From Acorus gramineus (taxonomy: Eukaryota; Streptophyta; Magnoliopsida; Acorales; Acoraceae): 64,000 bases of DNA. The stretch spans positions 9,198,134-9,262,133 of the forward strand of contig CM060853.1 of NCBI GenBank assembly GCA_030737835.1, in the 5' to 3' direction. The notes below the pieces were generated by a model. It was given only the letters and a program-made list of their open reading frames with translations. It was not told where the DNA came from and did no database searches. Below are positions 37,126-53,821 of this stretch, piece after piece. Position numbers and translations under genes: made by a program. Positions within the stretch are counted from its first letter, which is position 1. Each line of letters begins with the position of its first letter.

Positions 37126-37985
37126 TGGTATCAGAGCTTGAATCCAATTTTTTTCTTTGATCGTCGACGTCCCGCTGCCCCGCGCCACCGCTGCGCCGTC
37201 GTCGTGCCGCCGCTGCGCCGCCCCGTGCCGCCGCTGCGCCGTTGTCGCACCGCCGCTGCGCCGCCGTCGTGCCGCCGCTGCGCCACCCTCTCGCGCCGCC
37301 TCGCGCAGCCCTGCCGCTGCGCCGTTGTCGCGCCGCCGTTGTGCCGCCGCTGCGCCGCCCTCTCGCGCCACCTCGCGCAGCCCTGCCGCTGCTGTGCCAC
37401 CCTGCTGCGCCGCCCTGCACCGCCCTGCCACCCTGCTGCGCCGCCCTGCCGCACCGCCTCGCACTGCTGCGCCACCCTGCCGCGCGTCCAGCGCCACCCT
37501 GCCCTGCCCGCGCCCCGTCCGCGCACCGCCCGCGTCTGCCTGCGCGTTGTCTCGGAATCGCGTGATCAGCGCAGATCCGCGCAGATCAGCCCGGATTTCC
37601 TGGGATCCTGTCCCAGGTTCGGTCACGGACAGTATCCCGGATCTCCCGGGAATTCGTCCCGAGATCCCGTGCCTCACGCCCGCGCGCGCCCGGCCCAGCA
37701 CCTGCTCGGGCCCAGCCCAGCTGCCCGACCCAGCTCCAGCTGCTCGACCCGACCCGGCTCCAGCGCCCCGGCCCGACCCGGCACTAGCTGCCCGACCCGA
37801 ATCCGTGACCCGTTTACCGCCCCGTCATCGCATTTTTCGGTATTTTCTTTATTCGGCCGCTACGGGTTCATTCGGACTCCAAATATAGTCATATTGGTAC
37901 TCATTTTGGATTATAACTTTAAATTTTTCTAATTGCACCATTTTCCATACCTAACATGTAATTTCAGCAACTCAACTAATGTTGT
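37126..37985 (+). mobile_element. Copia primer-binding site and GC-rich leader, 3'-truncated
   Basis: After the primer-binding site comes a roughly 700-bp, C-rich, low-complexity stretch of CGCCGCTGCGCCGCC-type repeats, including a repeat of about 72 bp. It ends near 37,860 in an AT-rich segment. There is no gag, integrase or reverse-transcriptase motif. Long open frames here on both strands are composition artefacts. The last 77 bp (37909-37985) recur exactly at 53822-53898. Confidence 0.6.
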
Positions 37986-39233
37986 TATCCTGACATATTA
38001 ATTATTTGAAAAACATACTTATCATACACACATCTATCCTCAATAAACAGGGTTATTAAGTTATTATCACGAACATGAGATAATTAAGTACCCACCAATC
38101 TTGTAAACATGGTGTAAAGGACAAGTAGAGGCAAGAGTTATAACTAACTCAAAGGATCATATCAATAAGTATGTGCAAATGATCCCTAAAATATGGTATT
38201 TAATCCTACATAACACATCCATCATCATATACTAGCAATAGAGGCTAAATAAGTTCTCTATAGGACCATTACATTGCATAAAATATGCTAGAGTGCCTAA
38301 CACGCATGCTATATATTATTTCTATTGCATGGGTCGGACCACTTATTCAAGGAAGCTATTGCATCTCATAGATTAGATCGCAACATATGGAAGGGGACTA
38401 AGACATGCTCGGTAAAGTTCAAAGGACCTACACTAATAGCCTGAACAATAACTACCGATGCATATCAATTTTTGGAGGGTGTGAATCACACACCTATACC
38501 GTAAGCATGCAATTCATGACTAATTGCGTGCACGTACGCTCATCTCCCTTGGTTCATATGGGTATAATTCTTCCATGTGCAATAATAACAATTATATAAC
38601 TATGTGTCAAGTTTTACAATACTAGTGAATTGGTCAAACCACTCACATATACTTGAATTGTTGCGCGTCCGGTCTACGAGATCTGCAAGACACAACCAAT
38701 GATGCTCAATTAAATATAAAGCATCCTGAGACATATACAAGCCAACTTCATGAAGACAACAACTCCTGATATTGCCCACACCATGCATAATAACTCTTTG
38801 ACACATAATCATGCAAAACAGGTATATCTACTGCAACCAGCCCTAAACTTTGGTCTCCACGGCACCAAATACACATCTACAAATTCTGACATAAATCACA
38901 CACATTCTATGACATTTTGGGATCATAATCTGTGAAGGCATCATAACCTGATTTAGCCTCTACATGCCCGAAATAAAATATTTTTGGAAACTAGTTAGTT
39001 CAAATGCGAATCTGGACAGTCCATGCAAAACAGGTTCTAACTTACAACACAGTTATCATAATGACACCAATTTTCATATATATATTCTAGACACAAAGAT
39101 GATCATATCACATGAATACATAATGCTCATAATATGCCTTTAAGTACTAGTTTCATAAGGATCTTCACAAGACAGAAATCTGCCTTACTATGACACAAAA
39201 CCCCCAACAACAAAAATGGGGAAAAAACACATA
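37986..39233. other. Intergenic region without recognised features
   Basis: About 1.25 kb of moderately AT-rich unique-looking sequence. No coding signal or terminal repeats seen; possibly decayed retroelement sequence. Confidence 0.5.
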
Positions 39234-39337
39234 CAACACCTCCACCCACCCCTTAAAAAAATTAAAAAGAGGAGGTAGAAATGGAGGGGGTGGGTTGCTG
39301 AAATAGAGCCAAGTTGGAGATGCTTTTACCGAACAAA

Positions 39338-39976
39338 GGGGGCGGTTATTTCAACCCCACCAACTCCTCCACCCACCCCTTAAATTTTTTTTTTTTTTTT
39401 TTTGTGATCCTAACCCACCCCGACCAACGGAGCATCCACGAAAGGTCGCTCACGAAGGCGTGGTGGACGGCGTCGCCGCCGATGGGGGAGGAGGAGGAGG
39501 AGGAGCGAAGGTTGTTGAAGATGGAGGCGGCAGAGCTCTCGAGCCACCTGTTTGACGATGGAGAGGGAAGTGGAGAGGAGGATCCTAACCCACCCTGACC
39601 AGTGGAGCATTCACGAAAGGTCGCTCGCGAAGGCGTGGTGGACGGCGTCGCCGCCGATGGGGGGGAGGAGGAGGAGCGGAGGTTGTTGAAGATGGAGGCG
39701 GCAGAGCTCTCGGGCCACCTGTTTGATGATGGAGAGGGAAGTGGAGAGGAGGCAGCGGTGGACAGCGTCGCCGCCGAAGGTGGAGAGGAGGCAGCAGTGG
39801 GCGGTGGTGACGGTGACCTCGTCCTGCCCCGTCAGCGGTGACGTCGTCCACCACGCCTTTGCAAGCGACCTCTCGTGGATGCTCCGCTGGTGGGGGGTGG
39901 GTTAGGATCATCAAAAAAAAAAGAAAAAATTTAAGGGGTGGGTGGAGGAGTTGGTGGGGTTGAAATAACCGCCCCC
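39338..39976. mobile_element. Foldback DNA transposon with long inverted repeats
   Basis: A 639-bp element whose arms pair for about 150 bp. Left: GGGGGCGGTTATTTCAACCC, then CACCCACCCCTTAAATTTT and GGAGCATCCACGA. The same sequence is read inward from the right end. Flanked by a GAACAAA duplication (39331-39337 and 39977-39983). Inside, a unit of about 175 bp (GGATCCTAACCCACC to GAAGTGGAGAGGAG) occurs twice in tandem. No transposase. Element type (Mutator-like or hAT-like) unresolved. Confidence 0.75.
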
Positions 39977-40001
39977 GAACAAAAGAGGAGTTAAAAACAA
40001 G

Positions 40002-40172
40002 TAGAAAATCCATATAACCCGCTGAAATCCTTATAACTCTCTTCTTTTTTGAAAAATTCAAATAACCTTTCACAAACTTCACGAAAATACAAAAAGCACT
40101 CTACTTCAGTAAAGTTTAATGTACGGGTTAACCAAATGCAACTTTACGGGGAGTTATATGGATTTTTCCCTA
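40002..40172. mobile_element. Small MITE with GAAAAATCCATATAAC ends
   Basis: Left end GAAAATCCATATAACCC and right end (inverted) GGGAAAAATCCATATAACTC, with TA on both sides. A related end, GGGAAAAATCCATATAACCC, occurs at about 57,645. Confidence 0.5.
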
Positions 40173-40744
40173 AAAGCAATTACGTCAAAATTAAGACACC
40201 GTTCAAAAATGAAAAATCCTGACCAAGAGCATGAAATCACAATATTAACCCTACCCATTCTTACCCCTCTCACTCCCCGATCCACTCCACGGCCTTCACC
40301 TCCATTGTCGACCTCCCTCCACCGTCGATTCCCTCGACCGCACCGACCCCCTACACCGTCGATTCCCCCGCCGATCTCCTCCATCACCGACCCCCTCCAC
40401 CAGAGTTTCCCACATTTAATCAACCAGGTATCTCTCCGACTTTTCAGATTTTTTTTTGTTCAATTTTTTTGCTTTCTATGGTTTGGTATTTTTTTAATTT
40501 TTATTATTATCTAGTGTATGTTTCAGTGATGTTTCTTGTCTTTTTTTTGTGGGTGGTATAGACCAAGCAAATTTTTTTTATATATATAAAAATTGACACT
40601 TTTTCTTGTATCGATTGATGATGCATGATGTATTTCACTCATTGGCGTCTGTCTTTATAATAATGCCATATATATTCGTAATAAGAAGAATGAATAAGGG
40701 AATAATGAACAAAAGGACTGAATACATATTGAACTTTATAACTA
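40173..40744. other. Intergenic; pyrimidine-rich block then AT-rich
   Basis: At about 40,250-40,430 a C/T-rich block ends in AATCAACCAG|GTATCTCTCC, resembling a 5'UTR with a splice donor. No downstream coding exon follows before the LINE insertion, so no gene is called. Confidence 0.4.
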
Positions 40745-40760
40745 AGAACAAGTGTTAAAT

Positions 40761-42457
40761 CTTAGTAGAATGATAAAAAAAAAAAAGGTGTAGAAGTCTC
40801 TTGGGAAGGATCCCGAATTACTCGTATCCAATACGCCGATGATACAATTCTCTTATGGGATGAATGGGAGAGCAACTTGGAAGGCTTCTAGTTCATTATT
40901 AGATGCTTCGAGTTGGTGTCCAAACTCAAAGTTAACTTCTAATATTTCGATGGATGTTGTGGAGGCACTCGCTTCAAGATTAGATTGTCTTGCTTCAGTT
41001 TTCCCTATAAAATAACTTGGGCTTCCTCGTCACATCCAGAGTCTCCAGAAAGAAAATTGGGACCCCCTTATTTGAAGATTTGACAAAAAAAACTCAATGG
41101 ATGGGGCACCTCCTCAGCTTGGAAGGCCGTCTTTTGCTTCTCCAAGCAATTCACACAAGACTTCTCTTCCTTTATACTTCTTTTTCATTTTAAAGTACCT
41201 TGTGATATTCTCGAACCTTGTGTGTAGATCCAAGAAAGAGGGTGGAATGAGAATCCTTAATCTCTGCAACATGAGTTACGCGCTTTTAGGGAAATGACTT
41301 TGGAGATTGGTGGCGGATCTGTACTCAATGTGGAAGAGAGTCATTCGTGAGACATACTACTATGGTTGCTCAAGGCTTGCATTGCATCCACTTCCAAGAG
41401 TTGTATTGTCCAAGGTGTGGGATGATACACTTGAAGTCGTGTCTAAATTCGAGGGGGAATTAATTTCGTAGTCGAGAATGGGGTGTAGATTCGGTTTTGG
41501 AAAGATAAGTGGTTGCATGGTTCTTCTCTGGCTTCCCTCTTTCCCAACCTTTTTTTGGGATTGCCCTTGATGCAGGGGATTTTATTTGACTCTTTCATTT
41601 GTGGTGATAATTCCATCATTTGGAAACCTCGATTTCGGTGAGATGTTAACACTATTGAGGAGTAGGAGCTTACTTCTTTATTAGAGGCTCAAGATCAAGC
41701 TAAACATGGAGGAGGAGGATCATGTGGTGTGGAAGGATGGCCCACACTTTGATATCTTTGTACGATCCTTTATAGGATTCTCAATATGAAGCCCCCCACC
41801 ATTGCATCTCACTTCTTGATTTGGCAACATTATTTGGGGCTCCACCGTACCTTTGATGATCCGTGGCATTATGTGGTTGCTCTCCCTTGATAATTCTCAC
41901 CAAGCAAAACCATGTCAAATGGACGAATGACGATGATACTTGTTGCAGTTGGTCTCTATTTTATACTTGTGCATTTAGCAGAAAGATTTGGGAGAAGAAA
42001 GTGAGTGTGGCTCTTGGATCTCATTGCTCTTTCAACGATATCGAGAGCATGTGGAGGTAGTTTCAGAGAAGACGCAAATGTGGAGATCATAGTAACTTAG
42101 CCAAGTTCCAATGGCTCATTCCACGCGTGTTTTGTTGGAATATTCGGCTTACTCATAGCAAAAGTACCTTCCGGCATACGAGAGTATTTGGAAAATATTG
42201 TGTTATGATTCTCTCCGTTCTTCGTGGATGGGTGGCTATTATTTTAGGAGAGGGTTCTCTTTCATCTATAATTGGACTTCTGTGGTTAGGGATGTGATGT
42301 AGCAGGTTTATTGTATTGGGGTCTCCCCCTGCCCCTTCTTCTTGTATCATCTTATCTTCCTCCCTTCCTCGTTCTAACGTACGGAGGTCTCCTTCTATGC
42401 GGGTTTTTTTTTAATCAAATAGAAGGTTCTTCCTTTACATCCAAAAAAGAAAAGAAA
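40761..42457 (+). pseudogene. 5'-truncated LINE (reverse transcriptase remnant)
   Basis: Flanked by a 16-bp duplication with one mismatch: AGAACAAGTGTTAAAT (40745-40760) and AGAACAAGCGTTAAAT (42458-42473). It starts inside the reverse-transcriptase domain with the YADD box (IQYADDTILLWDEWESNLEG, about 40,830) and CFELVSKLKVNF. A zf-RVT-like stretch (ASHFLIWQHYLGLHRTFDD) follows near 41,810. The element ends in an A-rich tail. Stops and frameshifts show it is dead. Confidence 0.8.
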
Positions 42458-42473
42458 AGAACAAGCGTTAAAT

Positions 42474-43274
42474 GTACAACATTTTTCATTCCATACTCCA
42501 TCAATTTTTATGCAATAATATATAAATGCTCAATAGAAGAACATTGCTCTTTGTCTTGTCAAAGTGCTATGCATAATAAGCAAGCTATCGCTGAACTGGT
42601 ACAAGATGTAATAGAAAAAAAAAAGCTTATTGCTCTGTTGTGCCTGCTCAGCAACTTTGTTTCCCTGTTCTACTATTGTGTTGTTGCCTATGCTGTTTTT
42701 GCTGCTGCCATTTGTCATGATGTTCTATACAATAGAAAACTTAATTAAATTGATATTAAACAACGAAAATATATAATTTCATGTACAAGTAATGTAGAAC
42801 ATAAAAACATCAAGTTCACTAAAGGACTTTCATTGTGCTTTCTTGGGATGTCCACCAAGGAAGTGAATGAGAGCCGACCGAAGAGTTGGATCCAGAGTCG
42901 GCGGAGAAGGGAAAACAGGTGGTGGGTGGCAGTGGTGAGGAGGCGGGGTGGTGGGTAGTAGTGTGGTGGGCCGGGGAGGAGGGGGAGGTGGACGCCGGTG
43001 GTTGGGGTGGAGGGCTTTAGGTGAGGTGTTGTGTGAACAATGAGCGAGGAAGACGCATAATGAGTGAAAAAAATGAAGATAAATATTTAATTGTGAGTAG
43101 GGATAATTTTGATTTTATAGGGGCTAATTTGTTTTTATTACCGTTTATAAGGACTACAATGATTACACAATTACATAGAGATGGAATATTTTAGGAATAT
43201 TCCATTAGTTTGGATAGTAATATAACCCATGGATGGTATTTGGGTTTATTGATGGATTTGTATGTCTGCCTCAA
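42474..43274. other. Intergenic; G-rich block then AT-rich
   Basis: Bases about 42,890-43,015 are packed with GGTGGTGGG/GGAGGAGGGGGAGG words and could form G-quadruplexes. The remainder is AT-rich. No gene recognised. Confidence 0.5.
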
Positions 43275-45071
43275 TGTTATATATGTGTCACTTTTTGGCC
43301 TATTGGCAACCATTGGACATTTTTAGCAGTTTTAAAATTTTTGTGTTTTTCGATCGGAACCGCATAATTTTGGACTGTTAGCTATCGTCCGAGTTAGAGG
43401 ACTCCGATTGAAAATCTAACTGCATATTATGTGTCCTGGTGCCGTTTTAAGCCACTCATGAAAATTTCATCGAATTCCGGCATCGTTTCCAAAAATTTCA
43501 CAGTTCCGGGGCGTATCCGGGTTTTTAAGTCGCACACTATATATATGTGAGATCTAAAATCCCGAGTTACTATTCATTATCCCTACCAAAGTGTTTTTCT
43601 CTCTCCTCTCTCTCTTTTTCTCCATTTTGAGCCCCCTAGACCCCTCAAACCAAGAAACCTAAAGCACGGGAAGTGTAGATCGGGTCCCGATCTACACACC
43701 GGTGTCTTCAAATCCCGTTTCCGGCGATCCTAGCCTCCCCGACCTCCCCTCTTTGTCCTCTGATTTGGCCCGTTTCGAAGGCCAAGGTAGATCGGGGCGT
43801 GAGAAGGCCGTTGGGAAGGGTTTCGGTGCGCGGAGAGCACCCGGTCACCTCTTCCTCCCCCTTGGTAAGCTTCTTTCCCTCTTTTTTCTTGTCTAGATGA
43901 TTGCTAGGGGGGGGTTTTGTGTTTGGGAGGTGGTCGGCGGCAGTGGGGGTCGTCGGAGGGTGGTCGGAGGTGGTCGGCGGTCGTGGGAGGGGCGGTGGTG
44001 GCGCTCGAGCAGTGGCTGGCCTGTTCCGGGCAGCAGGCAGCAGCGGCAGCGACCCAGGCAGCGCGCAGGCCGGGCGCGCGCGGGCATGCGCGCGTGCGTG
44101 CGCGGGCGTGCGTACGCGCGGCGTGCGCGCGAGTGCGCGCGGGTCTGGTGCGGGGAGCTGCTCGGGCGGCTGTGCGCGGGGCTGTTCGTGCGGCTGTGTG
44201 CGAGGGGCTGATGGCGAGCTGCGCGCGAGGAGCTGGTCGCGCGGGTCCGGCGCGAGGGGCTGGTCGAGCGGCGATGCGCACGGGTTGGCGGTGCTAGGCG
44301 TGCGGGTGCAGTGCGTGCGCGAGGTGGTGGCCGAGGGCAGTGCGCGCGGAAGGGTGTGCAGAGTGCGCGCGGAGGGCGCGGTGAGGCAGCCGTGATGCGC
44401 GCGAGGCGCGGCGAAGCGGCAGTGGTGCGCGGAGGGCGCGGCGGGGCGGCGGAGGTGCGCGCGGGGTGCGCGCGGGGCGAGGAGCTGCACGCGGGGGCGT
44501 GCGGGGTGCTCGCGGGCCGGCGCGAGGTGTTCGGGGCGCGCGCGGGCTACTGCGGCGGGGCGCAGTGGGCGCGCGGAGTCCCGGGGTTGGTGCGGTGGCG
44601 TGTCCAGGCGGCGGGCAGGGGCCGGCGGAGCGCGGGATGCGCGGGCTGAAGCGCGGCGGTGCACCCGGGCGGTCGGGTGGCCGTGCGGGTGGTTGCCGGG
44701 GGTGTTGGGTGTTTGATTTGGGATTTTGGGTATTTAATTGTGTGTTTTGTATAATTTGGGGTAATTGTGGATTATACTCACCCAGTTAATATCCTGTCTT
44801 GCAGATCTCGACGGACGGTGGATTTTATTTGTGTATATATATGGGCATGTTGGCTCTCACAGGACATACGATTATGTATCGAGTCTGTAGTATGTTGTTG
44901 ACTACAGACTCAGTCTTTTTAGCTTCCGCATTTGGTGTATATATTATGTCAGCCCTGCTTTTATCTGTGTTATCATTTTAGTGATTGTTTGTGATGTATT
45001 GTTGATTTCCTGTTACTGATATCATATATACACTTGCCGCGTCCTGGGGACGGCCGCCCTGGGGCGTGACA
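43275..45071. mobile_element. Solo LTR (1.8 kb) with perfect 5-bp target duplication
   Basis: Begins TGTTATATATGTGTCAC and ends GGCCGCCCTGGGGCGTGACA (TG...CA), flanked on both sides by CTCAA (43270-43274, 45072-45076). The interior has a TATA-like CACTATATATATGTG (about 43,530), a CT-rich leader and an 800-bp extremely G+C-rich low-complexity tract (43,910-44,700). There is no internal retroviral-like coding region or second LTR, so it is a solo LTR left by LTR-LTR recombination. The ending resembles plant Ty3/Gypsy LTRs. Confidence 0.82.
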
Positions 45072-45236
45072 CTCAAGGCCCTGAACTTTTTGACATGGAA
45101 ATATATAGGGTAACCATATTTGCGGGGACGTAGATGTCTTTAACCCTATAATTTTTAAATTATGGATTTTAGTTTTTCTGATAAGAAGTTGATATGGACT
45201 CCTCAAATTGTATCACAGTGAAGCAATATCATCAAC

Positions 45237-50854
<5,618 letters not shown>

Positions 50855-53821
50855 AGGAATATCCATCACTCCAGTAGAAGATTGAAGTTCAATGTAAGTG
50901 TCTTCTATGTGCTTCTATATCAAGCATCCGAATTCCATTCCGTTTATTTCTTCTATGAATCCAATTAAATTTTATTCAAGTCAGTATTCGTTGTACGATG
51001 AATTATAATTACACAATAGCTTCATCATTTTATGTTTTGATTAATTGGGATGAGCAATTGGAGGATCAGAACAGTATTTATCTTGTACACTGATTCTTAA
51101 GAGAAAGGAGAATGGAATGTCCAATTCTGCGTGCAACCCCATCCACAGCTCCCAGTCTCTTTTTTTTAAATATACCCCTCGTACATTTAAGTACATGTTG
51201 TTATAAAAAAGTGACGTACACACTAAGATGCAGTAGTGTGTTATTTTTTTTGAAAAATTAAATTTTAATTTTCATACAAGGTGATAGTGCAGTATATAAG
51301 TGATTATGGCAGTGTATAGTGTATAGGTGGTTGAGGGATCACTTTTAAATTGCAGACGAGCCTACGAAATGGATTGAGTGCATCAACAATCTAACAAAAA
51401 TCCAGATAAAATTGGAAAACAGTTCCATTGATGTTGTGCAAAAACTGAAACAATGATGTTTTTTAGGCCCCATCTTATACCTATTGTAAGTTTCATGAGG
51501 TGGCATGGAACAAATACATAATATATCTTCTCTTTCATTTTTGATAAGTGCTTTCTTTAATCAAGGAGTTTGTTACATTTCCCACATTTGGAACCGTGCA
51601 ACAAGTGGGGGCAATATTCTTGATTTTTTTTTTGTTATCTACTCTTCAATTGTTATACGTACAGTTAATCGATAATTTTTTTTTTCTAATCACTATTATT
51701 TTCTAAGGACACCTAACAGCCAGGTTGAATTTTTGTTTTTTTTGGGAGATTCATTGATTTTATTTGAACGGTTGATTCAGGTGTATCCTTTCTATTTGTT
51801 TTGGTTATTGAATTAAGGTCTAATCACTTGAGTTTTACTTCTTTTTTTTCTTTTTCTTTTTTTTGTTAAAAATGGTGTTTGATGTGAAATTGTTTTTTAT
51901 TGACATGTTCTTTTTTTTTTAAACGATCTCAAACAAATCATTTTCATTCGTTTAAACATTTCGCCATTGAGCGGAGTTCATATTAATAGTTAAATGTGAG
52001 CGGAGTTCATATTAATAGTTAAATGTGTGCAACATTCGTAAGTCAGTTACATATTAAACTATTTTGAATATATTATGCAATATTTTAAAAAGTCAAGTTA
52101 TAATTTTCATACTTATGCATTACATTTAGAAACTCGGCTACATTGTGAAAATGTAACTGTTTTTTTCATCCATTATATAATAAAAGTTAATTACATTTTT
52201 AAAATGTAATTGAACTCTAAAAAATGTAACCGACTTTTGATCTGATCATAGTGAATATACGAGTACTTTAATTACATGCTTGGATTTCTGTTATATTTAG
52301 TTATGTAATTTGAATATAGGGAACACAAGGGATTCAGTTAGGATTCAGTTACATTTATCAAAAGTCAGTTACATTCTGGATTTGTTAATGACAAGTATCA
52401 TTCATCGAAAAAAAATATTGTATCCATCGCAAATATTTTATCTGATGATTGGAATCGAATAATTACTAAATAACATCGTTTTAAAAAAAAAAATTAAAAA
52501 CATTCTTCACTCCTTTGTTGCCATCATTTTCTGGTAGAACGAGATGCCGTAAACAAAAATTAGGACAATCAATCAAAACCAAATAAAATTTGGTCTTTTT
52601 TGATGTTTTTGACAAAGAGATTTCAATTTTTTAAATGATTTCGTTTTTTAGTTTCATGACAAAATGAGATTTCCATTTTTTGAGTGATTTCATTTTTTAG
52701 TTTCTTTTTGGAAGACCCTAGAAGATTTGAATATTTGTTTTAGTTTTCATAGATTGAATGGTTTCTTTTATTTTTCTTTTTATTTTGAATTGGTTTTAAA
52801 AAAACTGAGTTTTTCGAAATGGATTGAATAGGTTTTTTAAAAAAAGTGAAAAATGATTTAATAAAGGGAGGACAACGTGAGTTTTAAATGAATGTAGTAT
52901 TGTATTTTATCTTTTTAACATTTTTTAAAAGTCAAACAGACAATCATGAGGAAATGACACGTGATAAGGTTTGTAAATAGAGCCTAAAAACTGGGGGCTG
53001 TTTAGCAAGACTCTTATGAAAGTGAAATACATAGCTAGATAAATCAAGATTTTTTTTAATCTTTTTAAAAAATAAATTTTTTTTATTGAACATACACCAC
53101 ACCAATGGAGCATATAATGCATTAAGAAGTTATATACTCCACTAGTGTATGTTCGACTATAGAAATGCCTCCGGACTACGGATGGAACTGCAAATGGGAT
53201 TGAGTATATCAACGTTCTATTTTCATACATAAATAAGGCAAACATACACTGGCACCTTCTGCAGCAGAAACTGCTAATCATCTACATAGATCAAAGGAAT
53301 GCCACTTTTTTCTTTCCAGCTTCTCATTTCTCTCTTATCATTTCCACCAAATATAAAAATTAAAAACAGAAGAAAACTAGGATTAAATAACACAAGAAGA
53401 GTCCCCAGTAAAAGCTTTCAGATGTGCTACGCAAATTTATGGTTTCATATATAGTGAAGTACACCGTTCTCCAAACACGTATTCGACATCTTCAACCGCA
53501 GCAGAACCACTTATTCTGCAATTCAGAATAAACAATGATAAGAATTCTTAAACTGAAATTTACATATTCCGCTTTCATGAGTCATTCATTTCAGTCAAGT
53601 ATTTGAAAAACATCCATAAAAATCATATATACCCCATATTAAAATAAATACGGATTTCAAGGTATCCGCTTTGGAAAAATATTTGAATCCAAAACTTATT
53701 ATAAACTTATATATCTTTGTCTAATATATTGTTTAAAGTCAATTATCTTGTAAAATAACCCTCAAACTTAATTTCACTCTCTTTCTATGATCTCTTAAGA
53801 GGTGAGAAGTCCTAGAGTGTT
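50855..53821. other. AT-rich intergenic region downstream of KDSA
   Basis: About 3 kb with the KDSA 3'UTR at its left. Poly-T tracts near 51,850, a two-copy 29-bp tandem repeat containing GCGGAGTTCATATTAATAGT (about 51,971-52,027), and TTACATTTT/AAAATGTAAC words at 52,030-52,380. No gene recognised. Confidence 0.55.

Noticed and set aside
37099-37932. Long open frames (up to 277 codons) on both strands in the GC-rich tract
   Set aside because: Produced by CGCCGCTGC low-complexity repeats in a retroelement leader; open in several frames at once, with no domain or codon structure.
39585-40082. 165-codon minus-strand open frame
   Set aside because: Runs across the right inverted arm of the foldback element; His/Pro/Leu repeats from composition.
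43708-44664. 318-codon Arg/Pro/Ala-rich open frame on the minus strand
   Set aside because: Lies wholly inside the solo LTR; G+C bias keeps all frames open and there is no family resemblance.
52925-53281. 118-codon minus-strand open frame
   Set aside because: AT-rich, no recognisable family, no supporting splice or promoter context.
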